Shown here: positions 44,039 through 55,080 of the stretch, in pieces | Numbering within the stretch: position 1 is the stretch's first letter | How the letters are laid out: every line of letters starts with the position of its first letter | Assembly (NCBI RefSeq): GCF_039555335.1 | Contig: NC_092631.1 | Location: forward strand, 2,790,001-2,854,000 | Direction of reading: 5' to 3' | Length of the DNA: 64,000 bases | Origin: Amphiura filiformis | Lineage: Eukaryota; Echinodermata; Ophiuroidea; Amphilepidida; Amphiuridae | Notes under the pieces: model-generated | What the model saw: only the letters and a program-made list of their open reading frames with translations | The model's database searches: none | Told to the model about the DNA's origin: nothing | Program-made: the position numbers and the translations under genes

Positions 44039-44254
44039 TAGTCCAAAACAGAAATGTTTTGTAGACTCATAACCGGAGCGATCTTACCTTTCCGATGTTG
44101 ATTAAGATACTTCTTGCATCGATCCCCAAGATGCGGAAAAACCAATAGTCATTTTGTCCCACATAAATGAATAAATAACAAAAACCCCGATCCCACGGTG
44201 GACTCACCCAAATTGGTGACGTCACACCAGATGATCGTCCCTTATCCGACTTGG
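44039..44254 (-). repeat. DIRS 3' inverted terminal repeat
   Basis: The segment from about 44064 to 44247 is the reverse complement of 50777-50973, apart from a few indels (for example TTTTCAAGAATAAGAT versus TTAAGAT). The first 26 bases (44039-44064) have no counterpart in the other repeat but are copied in the internal complementary region, which proves they belong to the element. Confidence 0.9.
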
Positions 44255-44303
44255 GATCCCCTACTTGGATCAAACTTGTAGGCGGTGGCCGGGGTCCGGG
44301 AAT

Positions 44304-44434
44304 AATCAACATCGGAAAGGTAAGATCGCTCCGGTTATGAGTCTACAAAACATTTCTGTTTTGGACTAGACTCAGTACACCGGATGATCTTACCGTTTCC
44401 GATGTTGATTAAGATACTTCTTGCATCAACATCT
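44304..44434 (-). repeat. DIRS internal complementary region (circle-junction copy)
   Basis: 44304-44368 is the exact reverse complement of the outermost 65 bases of the left end (44039-44103). It is followed directly by the complement of the other outer end (AGACTCAGTACACCGG and on, matching 50973 downward). The two ends are thus abutted at 44366-44369, as expected for the sequence of a circle junction. Confidence 0.9.
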
Positions 44435-45418
44435 GAAAGATCGATCTTGCAAGTAACCGACGGATGGAGGTACAAGATTGGTCAGCATCTGATCAGGGAT
44501 CGGGAGCGGGTAACGATGGTTTTCGCGAGGTCAGAAAATGTTTTCCCCCAACGGTCGGGAAAACAAAAAAGACCACGCGATCACAGACCTAAACCTCCTT
44601 ACTCATAAAGTTCGGTGGTTAAGAATAGAAACACTGGTTCTTACCATGCTGAGTATTCTGTATAGTCTGAAAACCTGGTACCCGTACACCACCGTATTAT
44701 GATCGCCCGAACAATGTCTTGGTAAACCTCCCGCCCGTCTCCGATTACTAACGTAAATGGAAGTATATCGTAGAGAAGGGCGAAGGTGGCTTCCGGGTGT
44801 CAAGTGGGCCGTGGGACGTGAAACCTTCGCGATCGCCCGGACTCCACCAACACCTGGACCAGCCCTTGCGACAGCGGCTGGACCGAAGGCTCTGTAAGGG
44901 TGATGAAATGCGGTTGTGCGAATGTCGGTATGCACTGCGCCCGTTCATAGTCACTAGAACCGAGCGCCGAAACAGTGTCGCTACAGTGTTTGTGAACACG
45001 GAAGCCAACTTCTAGACCGCGTGCAACTCAGCACCGCCGTCCCGAAGCCAACGCCAAACCGGAAAGCCATCTTGAGATTTTGATGGAGGCTCAAAAGGGT
45101 GACCCTTAACGTAATCTAAGACTGTGCTGGGATCCCTTAGGAGGATCGCTTTCCATTTCGGCGGACACTCGTTGAACATACCCTCGAGGCGTAGACTGAG
45201 GTAACCATCGGCTCTGATAGTCGGCCCGTCTCGAAACCTCGGTGAATGGAGAGGATAGCTGACTTATAGCTGGCCCCAGTGGCCCGCTGAAGTCTTGCTT
45301 GGAACTTTTCTGTCAGAAACTCCGGAGCTAGCAGCCATTGGGAGAGCCATTTATCTCATCGCACCAAGCGTAGTATGGAGCCAGACAGCGGCTATACGTA
45401 CGGAGGGTAGACTTCCGT
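44435..45418 (-). pseudogene. Expected tyrosine recombinase region, not recognisable
   Basis: The position after RNase H and before the 3' repeats is where DIRS elements encode their tyrosine recombinase. Minus-strand translations are broken by several stops. Pieces such as SYKSAILSIHRGFETG and IRTTAFHHPYRAFG look like protein remnants, but I could not place the R-H-R-Y catalytic set with confidence. The call rests on position. Confidence 0.45.
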
Positions 45419-46228
45419 CTAGCCCGGCGATGAGAAAATCAGCTTCTGATGAAAAGTATCCCTCCGCTGCGCGTTCCCTGGTAAGGGCCATGCAGCTAAC
45501 TGCAAGCGCTCTAGTGATAGGCTGGATACCTCCCCTCCGGGCATCCGGAGTAGATCTGGTACCTCTGGGAGTGCCCGCGGCATTGCCGCTAGCAGAATGA
45601 CAATGCAGTCTTCCCACCCGATCTTGGCCACCACCCTCGTGAGTAGTGAGATCGGGTGGAATGCATAAGCTGTCATCCCTCCCCAGCATATGGACAGAGC
45701 GTCCACGGTGAATGCTTGGGGGTCCGCGACCCTTGAGCAGTACACTGGCAGTGGATGATTGCGATGAGATGCGAACAGATCTATCGAGGGGTGGTACATC
45801 CCTTGAAGATCGTCTGAGCGACCTGCGGAGCAAGGGACCATTCTGTTGATCCCGACACCCTTCCTCGTGACAGATTGTGCGTGAGGATGTTGGTGACGCC
45901 CGCGATGTGTATCGCTCTCATCGTAATCTGCCTGAACTTGCACCACCCTCTCAGGGTAGGCTACCACGGTTGTGTTGTCCGTCTGGACAACGATATATGT
46001 GATCCCACGATCACCTCCTCGTAAGTGAAGGAGGTTGATGTGAAACTCTGTCTCTGTGGCCATCATAGGCCCCAGACGGAGTCTCCGTGGATGTGGACCC
46101 CCCAGCCCCGCTTTGACGCTATGGTCGTCACTATGTGACATACCGGGGGTGCAGGAAAACCTGACACCCTGGGTCAAATTGGGCTGATGGGTCCACCACC
46201 AGAGTTCCTCTCGCGCGATCTCCGACAA
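45419..46228 (-). pseudogene. DIRS RNase H and C-terminal domain
   Basis: The 269-codon frame starts with WWWTHQPNLTQGVRF (RT-RNase H linker) and continues with HINLLHLRG, TDNTTVVAY (RNase H, conserved Asp), and HPSIDLFASHRNHPLPVYCS. It ends with DPQAFTVDALS, AYAFHPISLL, CIVILLAAMPRALP and LAAWPLPG, the characteristic order of DIRS-family pol. HINLLELRA is expected where HINLLHLRG is seen, so the acidic residue is lost. The frame is shifted relative to the RT segment and overlaps it at 46174-46228. Confidence 0.85.
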
Positions 46229-47070
46229 TGGAACCGCGAGGGATATTGGGTGACGACTGGGCCTGCAAGCAGGCTCGAAGGTGCAGTTGGGTAAGCCCTA
46301 ACGTAGCAACGGCAGTACGGCACGAGGTCTACCATACTGGCCATTAGGCCTACCACCTTCATCCATGCCACAGCGGGTACTGCCCGAAACTCGGCCAAAA
46401 GTTGGGCACACCGCACCATGTTTGTCACCCTCTCGGGTGAGGGCACCGTGATTCCCTCCGTGAGGGTGATCTGGGCCCCTACAAATAGTGGTGTCTGCGT
46501 CGAACCATGCTGGACTTTTGAGCTGATCAAAAATCCAAGGTCCCGCACCCCACGGACTATCAACCCCACGAGACCCGTGGTCTCCAGTGGAGTGCGTCCG
46601 TATATGAGCCAAACGTCCAGGTATCAACTGATGTTGACACCCCTGCGCTTCAGGTACGCTGCCACCGCTCTGACCAAGCGTGTCTAAACACCCTGGGAGA
46701 GGTGGACGGCCGGTATCAAAACTGTTAATTTTGATCCTGTACCTAGATGCGTAAATACCTCCGATTGCGAGGCGATTGGCATATGCAGATAGGCGTCCGA
46801 GAGATCTAGTGATGCTGTCCCCATACCCCTGATGGGGCAGGTTAGCACCAAGGCAAGAGTCTCCAATCTAAACCTCTTGGGCCTGAAGAACTTGTTCAAC
46901 GGCCTGTGGTTCTGAATGGGACTCTTGTCGCCGGCTTCGTGAGAAGCTGTGTGATCCCTATCAGTAGTGCCCGACGCTGGGGGCCGTCTGACGGTACTAC
47001 TGTGGACCTCTGAAATGTGTAGACGAGTGTGGGGAGACTGGGCTACCAGTCTGTCCCCCCCACTCACCAC
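46174..47070 (-). pseudogene. DIRS reverse transcriptase, inactivated
   Basis: The minus frame 47070 to 46174 contains RPLNKFFRPKRFRLETL and SLDLSDAYLHMPIA (fingers and first catalytic Asp). A TAG follows (end of the block at 46684), then TRLVRAVAAYLKRRGVNIS, then TGA at 46624-46626. Next comes YLDVWLIYGRT at 46623 downward, the YLDD active-site box with the second Asp replaced by Val. It then continues with VRDLGFLIS, FVGAQITL, SPERVTNMV and VGLMASMVDLVP. All blocks lie in the same frame, so the gene has two nonsense changes and a lost catalytic residue. Confidence 0.9.
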
Positions 47071-48399
47071 TGTCCATACCCAAGCGTCCCAAGAGATGGT
47101 TTCTCACTCTGGGCGAAAGCCATAAGCGGTCGTCCACTGGGAGATCCCCCTGTGGAAAAAATCCAGTGCCTGTCGGCATGGACCGTCGACCGCCGAGCCC
47201 CCAGGAATGCTCCGTCTAGCCTCCCCTGGAAAAGCGCTTAGCTCTTCTACGGGGTTTGCCAGTTGTTCCTGTGTTACCCTTGCGCCCCAGAACGGGTGCT
47301 GCAGAGGTAGTGGGCTCGGGTACTGTTGGTGGTGCACGGCCTACTGAAGTCGGAATAATTGAAGCCGCACACTCGCTAGAAGACCTGGCCTCCCTGCGCT
47401 TGTGCGTCGACTTGCTGCTCCTACCAATGGTAAGGGCAGTCTGCGACTTCTTCAGAGTGCTCCCGTTGGTAGCTTCTTTGCACGGTCCTCCACCGTAGCG
47501 CAAAAGCATCCAAAGAGAAAAGACCCTGCCTTTCCATCGCGTTGAGCGATTGGAGTGGCAGGCCCCCCCCGGTGATGAGTGGACACCCTATGGGCTAGGC
47601 CCATGGAGCTCCTGTTGAGGATTGCTGTAAGCACCGCTAATAGGCTTACCTCGCGGAATAGCTCAGATGTTGCCTGAGCGTCAAACGCTTGACAACATCT
47701 GGGTCCCTCTCGGATCCCCTCAGGTAGGTTCCGTGGTCCTCCCGCATTACACGCAGAGGAAGCGTGCAAGCACGCGGCGTCATAGCTCCACTGAGCTCGA
47801 CAGCCCTACGATATCTACCATTGAGGTTTGCCGGGAATGAGAGTGCAGGCGTCCCCTGTGAGGAAGCAGCAGCCGAGCATCCTACTGAAAGGATCCCTGG
47901 TCCTCCTCCACGGACTCCCCCTTAGGGGTGTCCGGAGGAAGATCAGTGCTGGTTGGCCCCGCGCGGGGGGGCGGGGGAAGGAGTTTGTAGTGTTGTCGTC
48001 AGACTCACTACCGGTCCCTTCCGACTCCTTTCCTTCGCCCCCAGTATCCGTATCATGCTCCGATGATAACGGTAACTTGGGGACGGGCATCTGAAAGCGG
48101 GTAAAAAGGCATAACCACCGTGTGGCTCGCCGACTACCTGCCAGCAGAAGAGGGATTACTCCCGCAAGACCCTGAGGTACCGCCATGGCACCACTGGGTC
48201 CGCATGCTCTCGCAGCCGCCGCCCTAGCTCTAGCAGCACAGGGCCTACCCTGATCAACATCTGGGTTAGCCCCACGCCGGCCGGCCTGGACAACAGCTAA
48301 TGGTACTGCGTGGCCATCGCAAGGCGAAGAAACACCCTGCGGCGGGTACCACGGGCATACTCAGCTGGCAGCTGACCCTTGAAAGGATCCGCCACCAGG

Positions 48400-48720
48400 G
48401 TAACCCCATGGTACTGCAGTACCAGCACCGCCTCCCCCCCCTGTTGCCACACAGACTGTGGCGACTAAGGCAGGTGCTGCAGTACCGGAGCGGTACCAGC
48501 GTGGGTACCCGTGAGGGTTACCGACTGTGGACCGCTGTACCCTCGCCACACTACGTTCCCTGTTTGGGGGATCAAGCTGTGTGCTGGCGTGGTACCGGCG
48601 CGGTACCAGCATGGGTACCCGTAAGGGTTCCCGGCTGTGTACCGCTGTATGCGTGGTTCCAGCGTAGGTGCCCGTGAGGGCTCCCGGCTGTATACCACTG
48701 TATCCCTGCCTCACTGCGTT
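48400..48720 (-). repeat. Direct repeats in the gag-like region (GGTACCAGC units)
   Basis: CGGTACCAGCGTGGGTACCC (48490), CGGTACCAGCATGGGTACCC (48600) and a diverged third unit near 48655 repeat with GTGAGGGTTACCGACTGTG-type flanks, giving a spacing of roughly 110 then 55 bases. They produce the open frames on both strands here. Confidence 0.6.
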
Positions 48721-49375
48721 CCCCGCAAGGGGATCAAGCCATGCGTATGGTTACCCCGCTATACCGGCTGTCCCTTGGCTAGAGGGAGCTTGCCTAGTAC
48801 TACGGGTAGCGGAGTGTGCACCCCCCCCCCCATCAATCACCTCGCCACCTGAATAGGCAGCATCAATGGAGCTATGCTCTGTTGATTTGACAGTGATCGA
48901 TCATGAGAGGGTAATTGACCCATTGACGTTAATGGATCACCTACGCTCCGCTGGCTCTCGAGGACATAAGAGGGTTGTTGATCAGCCAGACTGTTCAAAC
49001 TACCTACTGTAACCTCGAAAGCCTCGCCCAAGGTCGCTGTGTGTGGCGGACCACTCACACGGCAGCTATGGGCGTGTGCATGGTGGCTACCACTGGAGTC
49101 AAGCCGTAGCTCGTCTCGGTAGCTGCCACCGATTGCATGTGGGTCGCTGTCCCGTGAGAGACTACGAGCCCAACCCCTGAATCATCGCCAGCCGGTCCCG
49201 GAGGACAGCCGGCAGCTATTCTAGGGCCCAGGGTATCACTCGGTGCTCCCGCCATGGGAGGCTGCCGTGTGACGACCCCAGTTGGTACGCCCGCGGCGTT
49301 AACCGTGGTATTGTCTATGCTGAACCCATGCACGCTCTCCCTCGACCCTTGCGGGGAACGAAAGGTGTGCTGCAT

Positions 49376-49660
49376 GCTGTGGATCAACCCAGGCAAGCCC
49401 GTGGTTCCACTGGCACGCTGTGTGCTACAGATCAACCCAGACAAGCCCGGGGTCCCGTTTGCACGGTGTATGTTAGGGTTCTACCCAGGCAAGCCGGGGT
49501 ACCCTTGACATACTCTTTACTGCGTGCTATGGATCAACCCAGGCAAGTCCAGGGTTCCATTGGCACACTGCGTGCTATGGATCAACCCAGGCAAGCCCAG
49601 GGTTCCATTGGCACGCTGCATGCTGGTGTTCGACCCAGGCAAGCCCGGGGTACCCTTGCA
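49376..49660 (-). repeat. 48-bp in-frame tandem repeat in gag-like region
   Basis: About six units contain ATCAACCCAGGCAAGCCC and TTCCATTGGCACGCTG (plus-strand reading). The length of 48 bp equals 16 residues, so the minus-strand protein repeats LPGLIHSTQ..ANGTL. A repeat length divisible by three suggests expansion while still coding. Confidence 0.75.
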
Positions 49661-50769
49661 TGCCGCCCGTCGCTGGCTACTACTGTGGCTGTTTGAGCCC
49701 GTAGATATGCTTGCAACAGACGGGTGTCCTTCTGCTAAAATCCGTGAGGATTTTTTGCTAAAGGACTGGTATCCTCCTGCTACAAACCCGCTAAGGTTTT
49801 CGCTGGTGGTTACCGCTCTGCTGCCTGCTATTTGCTCCGACGTAGAGTCAGTGCTTTCGCTGGCTGCTGAGCCTTTGGACGCGCTAGCAGTTCCCAAAGA
49901 AACCGCCTGCTTGTCCGGGGACCGGAGCCCCTTAAGCAGACCTGCCATGACCCATAGGGGCTGTCACAGCAGAATCTACCGTATCGACCTTACCAGTGCC
50001 CTTGGTAGATTACTTCTTCGTCTTATGGCAATGACGGAGTCTATCCAAATTGTCAAGCTGGAACTCGGAGAGTCCTAAGCAAGAAAGACATCTAGAAGAT
50101 CGTGAGCACTCCCCGTGGGTGAAACAGAGCGGGTGTGGTCCCATTCCGTCACCAGGGAAGGGTAAGCCTGACAGGGGCGAGCGTAGCGAGGAGAAAAGGG
50201 AGGGGGGATGCTACACCCCCCCCCAACACGTGACTCAAGCCCAGTAAGCAAACCTGAGCACGGAGGCTGGTCGCTAACGTTAGTGGTAAAGTAAGGACAG
50301 ACTAACTTTATTACTAAAATGTCAGACGGGTCCCTACCAAGCCCCACCGTATGAATATCTGATTAACTCGTCTTATCGGATGGTAATGAAGACATAACGA
50401 TAGAGTAATCACCATAACATAGCAACAATAACCTACCGTACATGAAATACAACGTGCATGTTAGTACAAACATCTATTGTAACTTACAGGCTGCAATGGT
50501 TGTTTTACGTGGGAAACAAAATGAATGGCGCCAACGAGCGGCCATTTTGAATTGCTCGTGTGTCCTGTACAAACCGGGGGCACGATATGTAACTAAGTTT
50601 TGGATTGTTTTTGTCACTATCTCGCCAGAAAAAGTTGTCAAAACTATCCTCAGCCGAACAATACCGGTTTGGTTTTACCTAAGGTGTGAAACTACAACCG
50701 TATCTCGCCTTGGTCGATAAATTGATACACAGTGCTATGAACAATCGATAGGCACGTATCAGTCGGAGA

Positions 50770-50973
50770 CCAAGGAGGATAAGGGACGATCATCTGGTGT
50801 GACGTCACCAATTTGGGTGAGTCCACCGTGGGATCGGTTTTTTGTTTGTTATTTATTCATTTATGTGGGACAAAATGACTATTGGTTTTTCCGATCTCGG
50901 GATCGATGCAAGAAGTATCTTATTCTTGAAAATCAACATCGGAAACGGTAAGATCGTCCGGTGTACTGAGTCT
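50770..50973 (-). repeat. DIRS 5' inverted terminal repeat
   Basis: It contains GGATAAGGGACGATCATCTG, TGTGACGTCACCAATTTGGG, CCGTGGGATCGG and TTATTCATTTATGTGGGACA, each the complement of the 44039-44254 repeat in order. The outer end ACTGAGTCT at 50965-50973 is set by the copy in the internal complementary region. Confidence 0.9.
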
Positions 50974-51035
50974 GCATTAACACAATTTTAGACTGTTCAA
51001 AATAGGCAAATTTTACTCGAAAGATACAGTTGACT

Positions 51036-51500
51036 CAGGGGCGTAGCAAGAGCATCAGGGGCCCATGGACAAGGAGTAGTACGGGCCCTTTTAACCAGAG
51101 CGGGATTTACCTATAAATCTACCTTATGGGGGCCCTGGGCCAGGCCAAAATTTGGAGGCCCCGAACTCACTTGCCGAGGAAGGACTCACTCAGTCAGTGG
51201 TCAAGTTTTGGTTTATAATATAAAAGGGAGACTAGCATATTTTATTCCGATGTTACTAGGACATTTGCGCACAAAGCACGTGAAAACATTCAATTTCAGA
51301 CTATTTTACCCCCAGATCAACATGAATTTTGCTAACTGAATGTGCACGAAGTGCGAAAAGATGCATTGTGCAATTTTGGGCCCCTAAATTTTGAGGGCCC
51401 TGACCCGGGGCCATCCGGCCCTTTGGTAAATCCGGCCCTGCTCTCCATTAATAGCAGCCCTTATTTAATTTTCATGGTGTCCATATCTACAATGCCCCCA
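51036..51500. mobile_element. hAT-like MITE (GCGTAGCAAG family) split by a second one
   Basis: CAGGGGCGTAGCAAGAGCAT to GGGCCCTTTTAAC (51036-51095) matches 7732-7790. The continuation CTCCATTAATAGCAGCCC after 51440 matches CTCCTTTATCAGCCC at 7795. The 345 bases between are the insertion at 51096-51440. The right end was not found, so the end coordinate is approximate. Confidence 0.6.
51096..51440. mobile_element. Nested hAT-like MITE (GGATTTACC ends)
   Basis: CAGAGCGGGATTTACC pairs with GGTAAATCCGGCCCTG. The interior has GGGGGCCCTGGGCC and GGGCCCCTAAATTTTGAGGG blocks. It interrupts the 51036 element, but no clean target duplication remains. Confidence 0.7.
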
Positions 51501-51736
51501 TGGAAATTCCGATTGAATGAACACAGAAGGACGATTTTTGCGTAGACTCAGGTGTGATATACGCCAGCGCATGAGCGTGTGCGACTGTGCATGAACGCGG
51601 AAGTGAATCCAACCATAACAAATTTGTGATTGGTTAAATATTGTATCCAAGGTCGTGCATTTGTGTTGTAGTTTGAAATACGCAAAATACGATCACGGTT
51701 GGATCGAATACAGCTGTTGAAAGCTGCATTCATTTT

Positions 51737-52050
51737 ATTGTGACATGATCTGGTCCATGGGGGCCAAAGGCGGCAATTTGAAAGTGAGATAAAGGTAACA
51801 ATATGGAGTAAAAAACAATAAAATACATAAGAAAATAGACATAAAAAAATTCATAACTTTAGAACTAAGTAGGCCTATGCTAAACCTTTGGTGTGTTCAG
51901 TAAATGATAGCCTTACTATTTCATGGCCTATTCTATGTGTAATGCAAATAATTACAGTAACTCAATTTTCAAAAATGCCTCCACGAGTCCTACTCCTAGA
52001 CCTAGGCTTTGGGCCCCCATATGCCTGGACCAGATGTATCGTGTCACAAT
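51737..52050. mobile_element. Palindromic MITE (ATTGTGACATGATCTGG ends)
   Basis: ATTGTGACATGATCTGGTCC then ATGGGGGCCAAAGGC on the left. GGCTTTGGGCCCCCATATGC...GGACCAGATG...GTGTCACAAT on the right. One end of the same family is at 7041. Confidence 0.7.
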
Positions 52051-53529
52051 TGGGAATTCCCACTGTGTAACTTTATAAAGTAGTGTAGTTAGTTTATACG
52101 AGCACTCACCTCTTTTGATCTATATCTGCTGTGTGGATACTGCACAACGCTCTGTGCGGAACAAGACGAGCAGGGTCACAAATGCAATTTACATGATTTA
52201 TGATCCTTCATTCAAGAATGCATTAACAACATGATTAAACCAGTATGACGGCTTCATGTAGTGCAGCTAGCTGTTTAATGTTTATCAGCTGCAAGACATA
52301 CCATGCAAGTACATTCATGAGTGCATGTAGAGTGATATGACTAGTGGGGGTGTGTTGATGTCTTAACTCATGGATGTTTTATGGATGGAGTGCAGTACTA
52401 TACTGTGTGCAACCAGTCACAATAATTATGTGTAAGCTTATTGAAATCTTACATTTAAACCTCCTTGATCAGCAATACCACCAATCCACAGTAAGGTACA
52501 TCACAGACACAGACAACCACTCAAGAAGTAATTAGACCTTCAAGAAGATTATAGTCCACGTCTTCAATAAATTCTACAGAAGAAAGTCAGCGGCCCATAT
52601 AAGTGATATAACCAACTCCTTCGACACAAGCAATGACACAAGTTTCAGGGATCATCTCAACAACATCAGTCATATCATGGAATAATTGATAGGAAAAGGC
52701 ACTGTCTCATTAGCATGAGCTGCATTGTTATTTAAATAGCGCATTGTTATTTAAATTTGGCCTCAGCTCGTATAGATGGCGCTAGTCATGGCATGCAGAC
52801 GGCGCCTGTTCGAAAGACTTTCGAACCAGTAGAAGTGTACAGGCATGTTTAATTAATGCATAAATCACCGTTCTGTATATAGGTATAAGCTGGTATATTT
52901 TATACACGATTTCTTTATACAACAATAGGGGTGATATTAAATGTATTAAGTTTATAAAATGTGACATTTACGTGCCTTTTTATTGTCTGTAGTACAAAGC
53001 TCCGCCGACTGAAGCAGCTTGAAGCTATAGATGGTGCCAGCGTGGCCGTCCCTGGCTGCATGTAGAATTCAATTCCAATAATATTGAATTATATCAGATT
53101 CATTTCAAGAAAACACCATTGGTCTGCTTTTGAAAAGAAATGTTAATTCCCAAAGATATAAATAATAGAGCATCACAATGTCATTATATTATCTGTATTA
53201 TGTCAAAACAGCTGTAGATCTTAAAATGTTCAAGGACATTGGTTACGTAATTTCCACAACCAACGCTCTGCAGGGTCTCTTGTTCTAATGTTTCCAATTA
53301 GAGCGCTGACGTATTGGAAAATGTTTCCAATCAATATTGATGAGAGTGTTCATGGAACGTCCAGTTTGCGAAATTGGGTGAGTTGTGTTTGGTAGGTGTG
53401 AAATACATCTGACTGGGCGTTTTAATTACGTAACGAATAAAGGCATTGACATAGTCGAATGGCTGCCCAGTGCTGTTATGTGTTTAGTTATTATAATAGG
53501 CCTAATAATTATTATTAAATGTATTCATC
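52051..53529. other. Intergenic; one weak open stretch
   Basis: No supported gene. A plus-strand reading near 52555-52685 (VFNKFYRRKSAAHISD then ITNSFDTSNDTSFRDHLNN) has protein-like composition and ends in a stop, but its family is unknown and no splice sites were convincing. An 18-bp direct repeat, GCATTGTTATTTAAAT plus two, lies at 52722 and 52740. Confidence 0.3.
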
Positions 53530-53775
53530 ATTCCTTTCTTTTCTCTTCTCTGTACTTATTCTTTCCTAGGCCTACATTTTATCACTCCCTCGCTCTCATT
53601 GTCCCTCTCACCCTCCCTCTCTCATTCCCATCATTTTCCTTATAGGCCTATTTCTATTTATCTACTTGTCTTTATTATATCTTTTATTTCTCCCTTCCTC
53701 CAGCCCTCTCTCATTCTCCATATCCTCCTCCCTCTTCCTCCTCCCCCTCCCAAGACTTCTCACAGAGGTGAATCT
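53530..53775 (+). repeat. CT-rich low-complexity tract
   Basis: A long pyrimidine-biased stretch of CTCCCTCTCTC-like sequence gives Ser/Leu/Pro-rich false frames (53385-53908). Confidence 0.75.
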
Positions 53776-54489
53776 GCCCCTCCCAACACCCTCCCCTCTT
53801 TGGGTACGCCACTATTTCTATACCAATCTTCTTAAAATTAAATTAAATGGAAATTTCTTAAAAACAACCTTTATAGGCCTATACTTATACTTACATGTAT
53901 ACGTATAGCGATTACCATTATAGTGTAATATAGATATATGGACTGGACGTGGCAGCCTTCATACATTCTAATGTGTAATCGATCACCAAGAGCATTCAAT
54001 TTATTTAAATGAAACACCTATCGTCAGGTGGGTGGTAAAGATGATTGCATCGACAGCTAAAGCCTCCTTATAGTCTTCAGACCCACACAAGCACACATTT
54101 GGGATACATCAGTACAATGGTACCACTTTACACATGACTGCCCTTACACATGACTGTAGTGTGGTCACTTATTGATACTCGCCTGTTGTGTAGAGCGTTA
54201 ATATGATGCCGGATCAGTGACCAATTTAATGGCGGAACCCCTTTATTCGAAACAATGGTACCACTTTTATGAATAGCCTGTCGCAACTTCTAATCGGCAT
54301 CAAACGAACAAAAGATTATATAATCTATTGCGACTCTATTTCTATTAAAAGCTCTTTGTCCACAACTATGTTTGGTGATAGACCTACAAACATGTATGAA
54401 TAAGGGATGAAGTGGTCTTAATTTCTGATCGGTCAGATGTGGTGTAAAAGATTTTGACTTGAAATACTACTTGTATTTCATACCTTCTC
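53776..54489. other. Intergenic, no gene
   Basis: Nothing recognised beyond GGCCTATA-type short motifs and two ATGGTACCACTTT copies (54118 and 54254). Confidence 0.35.
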
Positions 54490-54890
54490 GAATTTCCATC
54501 GCATTATTGATAGCAAATTCAAATTTCGACATTGCTATTGTAAAAAGTCATTCTCTTCTCAAATTAGCAGACTTTCAATAAAAAACATATCTCTGGTGCC
54601 TAATGGAAATACCAGTCCGCCATTACGGGTGCAGAGGTCAGTGGTCTCAGCTCTCATAGCGGGCGCACTTTCAAGCTTGGTACTCGCATTGAACAGACAA
54701 AGTTCGCATACTGAATGGCGGCTTTATTTGTCAACCGTATTAACATGATCAAGGGGTCGAACATGAATATTCATAACCGATCAATAACTGGACTCATTTT
54801 CTACCAAGCAAACCAGCGGGATTTGTCATTGCTTTGCGTGTTTAATAGAACAACCGTGAGTTTAGTGTCACCCCCTTGGTCATATCAGTG
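54490..54890 (-). repeat. Interspersed repeat, 400-bp family, copy 2
   Basis: The reverse complement aligns with 915-1325 through ten or more shared blocks. See that entry for the blocks. It is non-coding. Confidence 0.65.
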
Positions 54891-55080
54891 AAAAAAATTT
54901 GACGAAATGCTGCACACCAAATGGTAACTCTGAACTGTGCTGTCTATAGTTGAGACTGTTAATCGTGTTGCCAGCTAGAAAATTCGCAATGCTCATAAAT
55001 TCACTCAAAAAAATCCAAGGTGTATGAGGGTGCCCGGCGACGATACTTTTGTTGTACATCATTTTTGCCGGGAGGAAGGG

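Larger units (their letters stand above)
47104..50085 (-). pseudogene. DIRS gag-like region, fragmented
   Basis: A long region before RT with Pro/Ser-rich and acidic minus-strand fragments. From about 50085: LSEFQLDNLDRL then RHCHKTKK, a basic start that soon meets a stop. 49948-49517: a Ser/Thr-rich piece that runs into repeats. 48186-47815: EHDTDTGGEGKESEGTGSE then a Pro-rich part. 47337-47104 leads into RT. Stops and shifts break it at least five times. Assignment to gag is by position and composition, since DIRS gag proteins diverge fast. The 184-codon plus frame at 49524-50078 is an antisense shadow. Confidence 0.6.
44039..50973 (-). mobile_element. DIRS-type tyrosine-recombinase retrotransposon, near full length, decayed
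   Basis: A 6.9-kb element read on the minus strand. It has inverted terminal repeats of about 200 bp (44039-44254 and 50770-50973) and an internal complementary region next to its 3' repeat (44304-44434). The inside order is gag-like, reverse transcriptase, RNase H, then the slot for a tyrosine recombinase. This is the DIRS-1 layout: terminal repeats are inverted, no integrase or target duplication is expected, and the internal region is used to rebuild the ends through a circular intermediate. The body is distinctly GC-rich against an AT-rich window. Stops and frameshifts in every coding segment show it is no longer active. Confidence 0.9.

Noticed and set aside
49524-50078. 184-codon plus-strand frame
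   Set aside because: Runs antisense through the DIRS gag-like region, where the minus strand carries the element's reading.
44039-50973. LTR retrotransposon (Gypsy or Copia)
   Set aside because: Terminal repeats are inverted, not direct; pol matches DIRS; no protease or DDE integrase is visible.
53385-53908. Frames of 78-86 codons with hydrophobic Ser/Leu/Pro runs
   Set aside because: Translation of a CT-rich low-complexity tract.
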